Source of the DNA: Candidatus Latescibacterota bacterium
GTDB lineage: Bacteria; Latescibacterota; MWCZ01
Length of the DNA: 64,000 nt
Assembly (NCBI GenBank): GCA_022706085.1
Contig: JAKJDF010000001.1
Coordinates: 588,674 to 652,673, forward strand
Direction: 5' to 3'
Both the position numbers and the translations under genes were made by a program. Positions 16,410-25,687 of this stretch are shown piece by piece; the first letter of the stretch is position 1, and each line of letters opens with the position of its first letter. The notes under the pieces are model-generated. The model did no database searches, was not told the DNA's origin, and was given only the letters and a program-made list of their open reading frames with translations.

Positions 16410-19229
16410 ATGACTGAACATCGTACCGGAGCCGAATCCGGTCTTGATAAAGATCCGTCGTTGCTGGATGCGGATGCGGTCATTCGCGCACTTGAAACGG
16501 ATCCGGAAAACGGCCTGAGCTCAGCAGAAGCTGCGGCTCGCCTCGCCCGCTACGGGAAAAACGAACTCGTCGGCGCACCGCCCGTTCCCGTCTGGCGCAA
16601 ACTGCTGGCGCAGTTCGAAGACCCCCTTATCTACCTTCTGCTGGTGGCGGTAGCGATTTCGGCCGTCGCGTGGTTCATGGAGGGTGCGCACGGTTGGCCC
16701 GTGGATTCGGCAGTAATCCTTGCCATCGTAGTCGCCAACGGTGTTCTCGGATACGTTCAGGAGGCGAAAGCGGAAAACGCGGTGGCCGCTCTGGCGAGTA
16801 TGGCGGCAGCAACCTCTACGGTTGTGCGCAACGGCCAGGCGGAGCGGATACCCTCATCTGACATAGTCCCTGGAGACGTGTTGGTGCTGAGTGAAGGAGA
16901 CAACATCGGCGCGGATGGACGGCTGTTCAAAACAGCGAACCTGCGGGTTGCGGAAGCGCCTCTTACAGGCGAGAGCGAGCCGGTTCAGAAGGAAACAGCG
17001 GCACTCCAGGAACCCAGCAACCTTGGTGACCGGCGCAATATGGTTTTCAAAGGCACTGCCGTGACACAGGGAGTGGGAAGGGCCGTTGTCACGGCAACCG
17101 GGATGAACACCGAAGTCGGCAAGATTGCCCGTATGCTGGAAACGACGGAAGATGAAGCGACTCCCCTGCAGAAGGAAATCGTGCGGCTGGGAAAGGTGCT
17201 GGGGATCGCCGTCGTTCTGATTGCCGCCGTCGTGGTCACGACAACGTTCGTGGTGTTCCGTGTTGACACCATGGACGAGGCTGTCTCGCTGCTGTTGCTC
17301 GGCGTATCACTTGCCGTGGCGGCTGTGCCGGAAGGGTTGCCGGCGGTTCTATCGGTGGTTCTGGCAATCGGCGTGCAGCGCATGGCGGCTCGAAACGCGA
17401 TTGTGAAGAAACTGTCTTCCGCAGAGACGCTCGGCTCCGCCTCGGTAATATGTTCGGACAAAACCGGCACGCTGACAAAAAGCGAAATGACGGTCACGAA
17501 GATCGTCACGGCTTCCGGAGAGGTGGAGCTGACCGGGGTTGGGTACGATCCTTCCGGCCGGGCTGAAGTCGCCGGCCAGGAGATCGGCGATTCGGCGCTG
17601 CGGACGGAGGCACAATGGGTGCTCGCCGGTGGCAGCCTCGCTGGAAACGCATCCCTTCGCCAGCGGGACGGTGTCTGGGAGATTCAGGGGGACCCGACCG
17701 AGGCCGCGTTTGTCGTGGCAGCACGGAAGCTGGGTGGCACGCAGCAGATCATGGAGCGCTACGAACGCCTCGGGGAGATCCCGTTCACGTCCGAACGCAA
17801 GCGCATGTCCGTTCTGCTGCGCGAAAGGCACAACGGGCGCCTGACGCTGTTCTCCAAAGGAGCCCCGGATGTGTTGCTTGAACGGTGCACGCACATCCTT
17901 GTGGGCAACGAGCCTGTACCTCTCGACGACGCGCGCCGTGCGGCAGGCGTGGCGAATATCGAAGCACTTTCGGCGCAGGCGTTCAGAACCATCGCGGTCG
18001 CATATCGGAATCTTGAAGGCGACAGGGTGATCCCGCCCGAGGAAGGTGCGCCGGTGGACGAGTCGCTTGAGGCGGATCTTGTGTACGTGGGAATCGTCGG
18101 CATCCTGGATCCCCCCCGCCCTGAAGCGGCAAAAGCGGTGGTGGAATCCCACCGTGCGGGCGTCCGCGTCATTATGATTACGGGAGATCACCCCAAGACG
18201 GCCACCCGTATCGCCTCCGATCTTGGCATCGTAGGAAAAGACGCGAACGCTCTGACGGGATTGGAAATAGACAAGCTGGACGAAGCAGCGTTGCGCGAGG
18301 CCGTGCGCACTACCTCCGTGTACGCCCGCGTAGCGCCGGAGCACAAACTCCAGATCGTCGATGCATTGCAGGCCGGCGGGAACGTCGTAGCGATGACGGG
18401 CGACGGCGTGAACGATGCTCCGGCCTTGAAAAGGGCCGAAATCGGCGTAGCAATGGGGGTTACCGGAACCGACGTGACGAAAGAAGCCGGCAATATGGTG
18501 CTTGCGGATGACAATTTCGCGACAATCGTCGCCGCGGTACACGAAGGTCGTGTGATCTTCGACAACATTCGCAAGTTCCTGCGGTATCTGCTCAGTTCCA
18601 ACATGGGAGAGGTGCTGGCAGTCTTTTTCGGGGTGGTGCTCTCCACGGTGATAGGGTTGACTTCCGGCGACGGAGGGATCGTGTTACCGCTTCTGGCCAC
18701 TCAGCTTTTGTGGATCAACCTCGTTACGGACGCAGCGCCCGCCATGGCGCTGGGAGTAGACCCGGAAACGGAAGACGTGATGGCCCGCCCACCACGAAAA
18801 CTCACGGATCGGGTGATCGACGGCCGGATGTGGACCACGGTGTTGGTCGGCGGCTCGGTGATGGCTGCCATGACACTGCTCACCCTGGATATTCTGCTTC
18901 CGGGTGGTTTCTTCGAGGGGACGGGATCGCTGGACACCGCGCGCACGGCCGCATTCACGGTGCTGGTGTTCACCCAGCTCTTCAATGTGTTCAACTCCCG
19001 GTCTGAACGTGCAAGCGCATTTCATCGTCTGTGCGCGAACCGATGGCTGCTCGGCGCGGTGCTGCTCGGAGTGCTCCTGCAGGTTGCCGTGGTCCACATT
19101 CCATTCATGAACACGGCATTTGGTACCACGCCGTTGACGGGTGAGCAATGGATTCTGTGCGTGGTGATGGCGTCGGCGGTTCTGTGGGTGGAAGAGCTGC
19201 GCAAGCTTGTCTGGAGAGCGACGCATTAA
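16410..19229 (+). CDS. Cation-transporting P-type ATPase, P2A (Ca2+-type)
   Basis: The 939-residue protein shows all P-type hallmarks: an N-terminal cation ATPase domain (RYGKNELVG), the actuator TGES, the phosphorylation motif DKTGTLT with Asp350, the TGDHPKTA element, and TGDGVNDAP of the hinge. Transmembrane helix 4 reads PEGLPA, which is typical of P2A/SERCA- and PMR1-like pumps rather than heavy-metal (CPx) pumps. It should export Ca2+ or a related divalent cation such as Mn2+ across the inner membrane. ATG 16410 is chosen because GGGGAG lies just upstream; the in-frame extension upstream lies in the structured leader. A CLC channel and a CPA1 antiporter follow on the same strand. Confidence 0.9.
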   Translation: MTEHRTGAESGLDKDPSLLDADAVIRALETDPENGLSSAEAAARLARYGKNELVGAPPVPVWRKLLAQFEDPLIYLLLVAVAISAVAWFMEGAHGWPVDSAVILAIVVANGVLGYVQEAKAENAVAALASMAAATSTVVRNGQAERIPSSDIVPGDVLVLSEGDNIGADGRLFKTANLRVAEAPLTGESEPVQKETAALQEPSNLGDRRNMVFKGTAVTQGVGRAVVTATGMNTEVGKIARMLETTEDEATPLQKEIVRLGKVLGIAVVLIAAVVVTTTFVVFRVDTMDEAVSLLLLGVSLAVAAVPEGLPAVLSVVLAIGVQRMAARNAIVKKLSSAETLGSASVICSDKTGTLTKSEMTVTKIVTASGEVELTGVGYDPSGRAEVAGQEIGDSALRTEAQWVLAGGSLAGNASLRQRDGVWEIQGDPTEAAFVVAARKLGGTQQIMERYERLGEIPFTSERKRMSVLLRERHNGRLTLFSKGAPDVLLERCTHILVGNEPVPLDDARRAAGVANIEALSAQAFRTIAVAYRNLEGDRVIPPEEGAPVDESLEADLVYVGIVGILDPPRPEAAKAVVESHRAGVRVIMITGDHPKTATRIASDLGIVGKDANALTGLEIDKLDEAALREAVRTTSVYARVAPEHKLQIVDALQAGGNVVAMTGDGVNDAPALKRAEIGVAMGVTGTDVTKEAGNMVLADDNFATIVAAVHEGRVIFDNIRKFLRYLLSSNMGEVLAVFFGVVLSTVIGLTSGDGGIVLPLLATQLLWINLVTDAAPAMALGVDPETEDVMARPPRKLTDRVIDGRMWTTVLVGGSVMAAMTLLTLDILLPGGFFEGTGSLDTARTAAFTVLVFTQLFNVFNSRSERASAFHRLCANRWLLGAVLLGVLLQVAVVHIPFMNTAFGTTPLTGEQWILCVVMASAVLWVEELRKLVWRATH

Positions 19230-19365
19230 ACCCGCGGCAGCTGCTTGAGTTTCGTTCCGTACTCCGGCGTACTGCCAGGGTCGGAGCCGAAAATGACTGC
19301 GCCTCAGATGTGAGTGTAGCCCGGATCCGCAGGCATCCGCTGGGTCAGGAAAGCCACTCATTCAC

Positions 19366-21006
19366 ATGAAAGACGCTGCTCGCAATCAGGATGCACCTGG
19401 CGGCACCGAGACGACGACTTCGGTGCGTTCTGAGATTCAGGAATACCTCGATATCAGGCAACAGAGGCGCTGGATTTTCCCGCGAGCTGCTCTGGTCGGT
19501 GTTTTTGCCGGAATCGCGGCGCTGTTGTTCAGAGCGGCACTGACGGGCGCTGATGTTTTCAGAAACGGCCTCATTGCGTGGGCGCACGGGGTGCCACTCC
19601 TTGGGTGGATCTTCCCGGTGGGATTCGCCGTGCTGGGGGCGATGCTTTCCGTCATCATGACCCGGCGATACGCCCCGGAAGCCAGTGGAAGTGGTATCCC
19701 GCATCTCGAAGCCGTTCTGCGCCGTTTCCGCAGGCTCGAGTGGAAGCGCGTGCTGCCGGTGAAGTTCTTCGGGGGACTTCTCGCAATAGGCAGCGGCCTG
19801 GCGCTGGGGCGCGAAGGGCCAACGGTTCAGATGGGAGGTGCCGTCGGCGATGCGGTGTCGCGCTGGCTCAAGGTATCCGAGAAGGAGCGTCTTACCCTCA
19901 TTTCCGCCGGCGCGGCCGCAGGGCTTTCGGCGGCGTTCAACGCGCCGTTATCCGGGCTCATGTTCGTCCTCGAAGAAGTCAGGCGCGATTTCCACCCTGT
20001 CGTGTTCGGCGCTGCATTTCTCGCGGCGGCGACCGCCGACATCATCGCGCGCGCAGGTCTGGGGCAGTTTTCCGTTTTTGCGGTTCCGAGCTATCCCCTT
20101 CCTCCTCTTTCTTCATTGCCAGTTTTCGCCGTGGTGGGCATTGCGGCAGGTGGACTCGGCGTGGTGTTCAATCGTGGCCTGTTGACTGCCGTCACCGCAT
20201 TTCGGGGGGTGCCTCCCCGGTTCGTATTCCCTGTTGTTGCGGTAACGGGCGGGGCAGCAGGTCTGGTGGGATGGTTCTCCCCGGTGATGATCGGCAACGG
20301 TCATGCGCTGGCGGAAGTTGCTCTCAATGGCAGAATGCTTCTCGCAGCGATCCCTCTCTTCTTCGTGGTGCGCTTCCTTCTCACGGTCACAAGTTATGGA
20401 ATCGGCGCACCCGGAGGCATCTTCGCGCCGTTGCTTGTGCTCGGAGCGTTCATCGGCCTTGCGGTCGGACAGATCGCTCACCACTTCTCCCCCGACATCG
20501 CGCCGATACCGGCGGCTTTTGCGGTTGTCGGTATGGCAGCGCATTTCACTGCGATCGTTCGGGCTCCGCTCACCGGTATTGTGTTGATTATCGAAATGAC
20601 CGAGAACTACTCCCTCATGTTGCCTCTTCTCATCAGTTGTTTCTGCGCGTACGCTGTCGCGGAACTGCTGAAGGATGTGCCAGTCTACGAAGCACTCTTG
20701 GAAGAGGACCTGAAACGCACCGGGGACACGTATCATTTGGCCGAGCCAACGGTCGCAGAGTTCACCATAGAGGAAGGTGCTCCTTTCGACGGGCGGCTGG
20801 TGCGCTCACTCGGGCTGCCGGCGGGCTGCATAATTGTTCGATGCTGGGACGGGAGGCGAGAATGGGTGCCGAAAGCAAACACCCGGCTCGAAGCTCACAT
20901 GCGCATCATGGCAGTTATCTCCCCGGACGCCGCCGACGCTCTCGACAAGCTCCGGGAGGGATGTGAAGAGGTGAAGGAGGGCAAGGACCCCGGAAAACAG
21001 GCGTGA
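19366..21006 (+). CDS. CLC-family chloride channel/transporter with TrkA-C domain
   Basis: The 546-residue product has the CLC fold signatures GSGIP (108-112) and GREGP (148-152), including the gating glutamate, and a later GAPGGIFAP. This is the canonical chloride form and not an obvious fluoride-specific CLC-F. The membrane part ends near residue 440, and a soluble TrkA-C/RCK-C-like domain (about 450-530) follows, replacing the CBS domains of many relatives. It probably exchanges chloride for protons or conducts chloride, gated by a small ligand. I saw no fluoride aptamer before it, even though one controls the antiporter at 4355. Confidence 0.88.
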   Translation: MKDAARNQDAPGGTETTTSVRSEIQEYLDIRQQRRWIFPRAALVGVFAGIAALLFRAALTGADVFRNGLIAWAHGVPLLGWIFPVGFAVLGAMLSVIMTRRYAPEASGSGIPHLEAVLRRFRRLEWKRVLPVKFFGGLLAIGSGLALGREGPTVQMGGAVGDAVSRWLKVSEKERLTLISAGAAAGLSAAFNAPLSGLMFVLEEVRRDFHPVVFGAAFLAAATADIIARAGLGQFSVFAVPSYPLPPLSSLPVFAVVGIAAGGLGVVFNRGLLTAVTAFRGVPPRFVFPVVAVTGGAAGLVGWFSPVMIGNGHALAEVALNGRMLLAAIPLFFVVRFLLTVTSYGIGAPGGIFAPLLVLGAFIGLAVGQIAHHFSPDIAPIPAAFAVVGMAAHFTAIVRAPLTGIVLIIEMTENYSLMLPLLISCFCAYAVAELLKDVPVYEALLEEDLKRTGDTYHLAEPTVAEFTIEEGAPFDGRLVRSLGLPAGCIIVRCWDGRREWVPKANTRLEAHMRIMAVISPDAADALDKLREGCEEVKEGKDPGKQA

Positions 21007-21203
21007 AAACGGTGAGGCAACGGCACCCGACTGCGAGTCCGCCCTGCATTTTGTCACGGGCGGGATGAAAGAAACGAATCGGCGGCAGTCCGGAGAAAGG
21101 CGGAGATCAGCCGGAGCGGTGCACAGAGAGGGCCCCGTGTGTACCATCTATTCTGTTCTTCTGTTCGAACAGCGTTTCTGTCGTCTGCAGTGAGGGCGTC
21201 CAT

Positions 21204-23045
21204 TTGGCGCATGCAACGGTACTCCAGCTAGTTGCGATACTTGTCCTAGGCATTCTGGCTCAGTGGATTGCCTGGCGCATCCGGATTCCCTCCATCGTGC
21301 TCTTGCTGGCCGTTGGGATTCTCGCAGGCCCGGTCGGGGGATGGCTCAACCCGGATGACCTGCTGGGCGAACTATTGCTACCCACTGTGTCGCTCTCTGT
21401 CGCAGTGATCTTGTACGAAGGCGGACTGAACCTCAGGTTCCGGGAGTTGCAGAACATCGGAGGGGTCTTCCTTCGCATGATCACTCTCGGCGTGGTGATC
21501 TCATGGGTCATCGGGGCCGTGGCCGCACGGTACGTCCTTGGCTTCCCATGGGCCATCGCGACGCTCCTCGGCGCGATCCTCGTCGTAACCGGTCCCACGG
21601 TGATCGGCCCAATTCTGCGCCATCTCCGCCTCCGCGGCAGGCTGAACGCGCTCCTGAAATGGGAAGGCATCGCCGTTGACCCGCTCGGTGCAACTCTGGC
21701 AGTCCTCGTGTTCACCGTGATTCAGGCGGACGCGATCAGGTCGGGTCTGGCGGAGGCGGCTCTCGGCCTTGGCATGACCCTTGGCGCAGGCATCATCGCC
21801 GGAATCGCGGCAGCAAGCCTGCTGGTGCTGGGGTTATCACGGTACGTCGTCCCCGACTCGCTTCACAATCCGGTCTCCCTGATGCTGATGTTCGCAGCGT
21901 TCGCGGTTGTAAACAGCCTTCAGGAGGAATCGGGGCTCCTTGCGGTGACAGTCATGGGGATCACGCTCGCCAATCAGAACCGCGTTTCCATTCGCCACGT
22001 GGTGGAGTTCAAAGAGACGCTCTCGGTCTTGTTGATCTCGTGTCTGTTTATCATCCTTGCCGCTCGACTCCAACCCGCGGAATTGAGCGGACTTGGCCGG
22101 GGGCATATCGCGTTCGTCGCAATTATGATAGTCGTCGCGCGTCCCGTGTCCGTGCTTGCGGCCACGTGGGGTTCGATGCTGACATGGAAGGAACGCTGTT
22201 TTCTCTCCTGGATGGCACCCCGTGGCATCGTCGCGGCAGCCATTTCCTCGGTTTTCTCCGCCGGCCTTGTAACTGTCGGTTATTCGCGCGCGACTGAAAT
22301 CGTACCGGCGGTATTCCTCGTTGTCTTCGTAACAGTCCTCCTTTACGGGGCGAGCGCCGTGCCTCTTGCGCGATGGCTGGGAATTGTCCAACTGGACCCG
22401 CAGGGTATTCTTTTCGTGGGTGCCCATCCGTGGGCTCGCGCGTCCGCACAGGCGCTTTTTGAACAGGGTGTTCCCGTGTTTCTCGTGGACACGAACCCTG
22501 AAAACATCCGTGATGCCCGCATGTCAGGACTGCCCTGTCTCCATGGGAGCGCACTTGCCGACGAAACGCAGGAACAGATCGTTTACGACGGGCTGGGGAA
22601 GATGCTGGCTGTCACGCCCAACAATGAAGTCAACTCGCTCGCATGTTTGAAGTATTCCGAAATCTTTGGTCGGCGTGACGTATACCAGCTACCCTTTGCG
22701 CTTTCCAAGGAAGGGCGACACGAGGTCGTTTCACAGGAGCACCGGGGGCGCCTGCTGTTCGGGCGCGGGTTGACTTTTTCCGGACTCGACGACCTGGCGG
22801 GCAGCCATCCCAGGATTAAGAAAACTCGATTGACAGCGGAGTTCGACTACGGCGCGTTTCAGAAAGAACATGGCGACTCCGTAATCCCGCTCTTCGTCAT
22901 CGATCGTTACGGCCTCGTTCACGTTCGAACGGTGGATGATCCCGCGAGACCTGATGCCGGCGATTTGGTCATCAGTATTGTTCGCCACCAAAGCGAGGCT
23001 GGCCCAGATCCAGAATTGCCGGCAACAGACGGTACCGAGGTGTAG
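21204..23045 (+). CDS. CPA1-type Na+/H+ antiporter with TrkA-N and TrkA-C domains
   Basis: The 613-residue protein has about twelve membrane segments typical of NhaP/CPA1 exchangers, with VVTGPTVIGPILR near residue 130 and WEGIAVDPLGA near residue 152. A Rossmann-like TrkA-N domain starts near residue 402 (ILFVGAHPWARASAQAL), and a C-terminal TrkA-C-like segment follows. It should exchange Na+ or K+ for protons, with nucleotide control. The start is a TTG at 21204 with only a weak GAGGG upstream, so the exact start is uncertain. The 197-bp gap after the CLC gene holds a CCGCCC/GGGCGG hairpin near 21040-21066 but no recognised riboswitch. Confidence 0.85.
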   Translation: MAHATVLQLVAILVLGILAQWIAWRIRIPSIVLLLAVGILAGPVGGWLNPDDLLGELLLPTVSLSVAVILYEGGLNLRFRELQNIGGVFLRMITLGVVISWVIGAVAARYVLGFPWAIATLLGAILVVTGPTVIGPILRHLRLRGRLNALLKWEGIAVDPLGATLAVLVFTVIQADAIRSGLAEAALGLGMTLGAGIIAGIAAASLLVLGLSRYVVPDSLHNPVSLMLMFAAFAVVNSLQEESGLLAVTVMGITLANQNRVSIRHVVEFKETLSVLLISCLFIILAARLQPAELSGLGRGHIAFVAIMIVVARPVSVLAATWGSMLTWKERCFLSWMAPRGIVAAAISSVFSAGLVTVGYSRATEIVPAVFLVVFVTVLLYGASAVPLARWLGIVQLDPQGILFVGAHPWARASAQALFEQGVPVFLVDTNPENIRDARMSGLPCLHGSALADETQEQIVYDGLGKMLAVTPNNEVNSLACLKYSEIFGRRDVYQLPFALSKEGRHEVVSQEHRGRLLFGRGLTFSGLDDLAGSHPRIKKTRLTAEFDYGAFQKEHGDSVIPLFVIDRYGLVHVRTVDDPARPDAGDLVISIVRHQSEAGPDPELPATDGTEV

Positions 23046-23077
23046 CACACGCGCTTTTTTCTGTGAGGGAATGCCTC

Positions 23078-24346
23078 ATGGCAACAGCAAGGAGAACAAG
23101 AACCATTCGCGTCGGCGTGGTCGGCGTGGGCAGGGGGCAGTCGTTCGCCTCGTCAGCGACCGATCTCGTCGGCATGAAGCTCGTGGCGCTCTGCGACCTG
23201 TGGGAGGAGCGGCTGCTGGAGGTCGGTAAGCGCTACAACGTGGCGACGTACACCGATTACGACCGGTTCCTCGAGCACGACATGGACGCGGTCATTCTGG
23301 CGAACTACTTCCACGAGCACGCGCCGTTCGCCATTAAGGCTCTCGCGGCGGGCAAACACGTGATGAGCGAGTGCATCTGCAACGCAACGCTCGGCGAGGG
23401 CGTGGCGCTCTGCCGGGCGGTGGAAAAGAGCGGGCTCATCTACATGCTGGCGGAAAATTATCCGTATACCGCCTTCAACATGGAGATGCGGCGGGTGTAC
23501 CAGACCGGGGAGATCGGCCAGGTGACGTACGCCGAGGGGGAATACAACCACCCCATGGCGCCGGAAGACCGCCTGCGCATTGCTCCCGGCATGAATCACT
23601 GGCGAAGCTGGATCCCGTCAACCTACTACTGCACCCATGCGCTCGCCCCGCTGGTCTTCATCACGGACACGATGCCGGTGATGGTGAACGGCCTGTCCAT
23701 CGCCCGCCGTACGCCGGACGCAAAAACGGTGCGACGAGGTGACCCGGGGTCGGTAATCCTTTGCCGCATGGATAACGGATCGGTGTTCCGGATTTTCGGG
23801 CTGACGCTGCCGGGGCACAGCAACTGGTACCGCGTGCACGGCGACCGGGGCGCGATGGAGATCACCCGTGGACCCGGGTACTATGGTCCCGGCCAGGTGC
23901 GCGTCTGGCACGAAGAATGGGATATGAAACCGGGAGAAATCAGGGACCGCACCTACCTTCCCGATTGGCCGGTCCATACCGACCTTGCCCGCAACGCAGG
24001 GCACGGCGGCGGCGATTTCTGGACGAACTACGAGTTCGCCAACGCAATCCGCACGGGCACCCAGCCATTTCTCGACGTCTACCGCGGAGTAGCCATGAGC
24101 AGCGTTGGGATCCTCGCGTGGAAAAGCGCCTTGAAGGACGGCGTGCCGTTGGAAGTACCGGATTTCCGGAGCGAGAGGAGCCGCGCGAAGTATGCCAAGG
24201 ACAACGCCTCGCCGTTTCCATCCCACGCGGGAAAGAAGGGTTACACACGCCTTCCCGCGAGCATTCTCGGCGAACTCAAGCCGACGAAGGAAGGGCTGGC
24301 GCTGGCAAGGCGAGTGTGGAAGGAGATCGGGTACAAGGGGGAGTGA
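23078..24346 (+). CDS. Gfo/Idh/MocA-family oxidoreductase
   Basis: The 422-residue protein opens with a Rossmann nucleotide-binding motif (VGVVGVGRGQ, about residues 12-21). It continues with the family's GKHVMSE segment near residue 95, which holds the lysine that helps orient the substrate. The C-terminal alpha/beta domain is full length. Such enzymes oxidise or reduce sugars, inositols or glycoside hydroxyls with NAD(P)H; no signal peptide is present, so it acts in the cytoplasm. ATG 23078 is chosen because GAGGGA lies eight bases upstream; an in-frame GTG at 23063 is less likely. Nearby sulfatase and unknown proteins suggest a saccharide-use block. Confidence 0.88.
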   Translation: MATARRTRTIRVGVVGVGRGQSFASSATDLVGMKLVALCDLWEERLLEVGKRYNVATYTDYDRFLEHDMDAVILANYFHEHAPFAIKALAAGKHVMSECICNATLGEGVALCRAVEKSGLIYMLAENYPYTAFNMEMRRVYQTGEIGQVTYAEGEYNHPMAPEDRLRIAPGMNHWRSWIPSTYYCTHALAPLVFITDTMPVMVNGLSIARRTPDAKTVRRGDPGSVILCRMDNGSVFRIFGLTLPGHSNWYRVHGDRGAMEITRGPGYYGPGQVRVWHEEWDMKPGEIRDRTYLPDWPVHTDLARNAGHGGGDFWTNYEFANAIRTGTQPFLDVYRGVAMSSVGILAWKSALKDGVPLEVPDFRSERSRAKYAKDNASPFPSHAGKKGYTRLPASILGELKPTKEGLALARRVWKEIGYKGE

Positions 24347-24436
24347 GAGGCCGGAAGGGGCGTGTTGCGTGGTGGAACCGGAGGCTTTCGCCATCGCGCA
24401 CGGTGTGGAAAGACGTTTCAATCGAAGGGGCACGAA

Positions 24437-25615
24437 ATGACGAAATGGCGATGGTCTGCCGTGACGATTGCCATCGCGAGTTTCTGCGGCGCCATGACCA
24501 TTCCTGCGGCGGATTCGGGCTACTTCCTCACCGCGCGCCAGAAGGGGCAGCTTGTCTGGCGCGGGCAGATTCAGGACAGCGAAAGCACCTGGTATGACAT
24601 CTGGATTGTGCCCGGGTACGTGGAGTCATTGCGCGGGGCGCGGCAGGGCTTTGAAGAAGCCGGCCGGAGCCTGCGGGAATATGTCGAACCACAAAAATAC
24701 CGCGATATCCGCCGGCAAAGCAGACAGTGCTTCGACGCGGCCTGGGACGATTGCATCGTGGATTTCACTATCGAAGGAACGCCTCGCGCATGGCGGAACT
24801 ACCTCGGCAAGGCGCAGGATCGGGTCAACCAGCGCGTTTTCGGGTGGTGGATGGCATACCCCTGGGCGCTGATGCAGGGAACGGTGGAAAACGTTGTGCG
24901 GGTTCCTGTCGGCCTTTCTGCGGCAGCCATCGCGGTCGGCGCGGGAGTGGCGGGCGTGCCTGCCTATCACGCGACGAATTCCGGGTTCAAAGCCGCATGG
25001 ATCGCGACGTTCGATGGCTTGCTCTGGCCCGCAAACGTCTGCGCGTGGACCACGGTGATTGCCCCTCCGCTGGCGTTTCTCGGCCAGAAACCCGCGCCAT
25101 CGCGCGTCGACGGGTTCTGGGTTCGCATGGTGGAGGACACCACCGGACCGAACGCGTCCGCTCTTGCGGCCCTTGTGGCATGGGGAGCGATGCTGGAGCG
25201 AGAAGTCGGGCCGTTGGAGGAACAGCGGGAGGGCCTTGCGCGGGAAACTGAGAGCCAGCTCTCGGCGCTGAGGGACGAGATGCGGCGCGTCAACCAGCAG
25301 GACAGCACGGCGAAGGCTGCGATCAGCCACGCGGAGAGGGCGCGGGTTGACAGCACCAGAGCGCTGCCGCGCGTTGCGGCGCTGCTCGATTCCCTTGCCC
25401 GGGAGAATTGGTCCGAAAACCGGTTGAACCGCAACCGGGAGACCATTAAGGCGGCTCTTGTTGAGCGCGGGCTCACGGAGGAACAGGCAACGCGAACCAT
25501 CCGGCTGCTCGAACGGTATCCCCCGCCAAGCAGGCAAACGAGGCGTGCTCCCACCGATTTGGAGAAAACCGACCCGGTGCGCGAGTCGGTCAACGTGATC
25601 GAAACTTTGGAGTAG
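24437..25615 (+). CDS. Unknown protein with signal/anchor, hydrophobic middle and coiled coil
   Basis: I do not recognise this 392-residue protein. It has an N-terminal signal or anchor (about 1-25) and a soluble part with Trp/Tyr-rich sequence. Two hydrophobic stretches follow at about 155-175 and 195-215 (VGLSAAAIAVGAGVAGVPAY and a later LWPANVCAW segment). The C-terminal third is charged and helical and looks like a coiled coil (about 255-330). It could be an envelope protein anchored in the inner membrane. ATG 24437 follows GAAGGGG and is preferred over an in-frame upstream start that overlaps untranslated-looking sequence. It lies 90 bp after the Gfo/Idh gene and 72 bp before another unknown gene. 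Confidence 0.6.
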   Translation: MTKWRWSAVTIAIASFCGAMTIPAADSGYFLTARQKGQLVWRGQIQDSESTWYDIWIVPGYVESLRGARQGFEEAGRSLREYVEPQKYRDIRRQSRQCFDAAWDDCIVDFTIEGTPRAWRNYLGKAQDRVNQRVFGWWMAYPWALMQGTVENVVRVPVGLSAAAIAVGAGVAGVPAYHATNSGFKAAWIATFDGLLWPANVCAWTTVIAPPLAFLGQKPAPSRVDGFWVRMVEDTTGPNASALAALVAWGAMLEREVGPLEEQREGLARETESQLSALRDEMRRVNQQDSTAKAAISHAERARVDSTRALPRVAALLDSLARENWSENRLNRNRETIKAALVERGLTEEQATRTIRLLERYPPPSRQTRRAPTDLEKTDPVRESVNVIETLE

Positions 25616-25687
25616 TTTCGGGGAAACGAACCGGCATCGACACGTCTTCGTGAGGGTCGGCTCGGACCGGGCAAAAGGATCGATGAA

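Noticed and set aside
20113-20736. Minus-strand frame inside the CLC gene
   Set aside because: Antisense of conserved CLC membrane helices; no ribosome site or family.
19366-21006. Fluoride-specific CLC-F
   Set aside because: It keeps canonical GSGIP and GREGP motifs and has no fluoride aptamer upstream.
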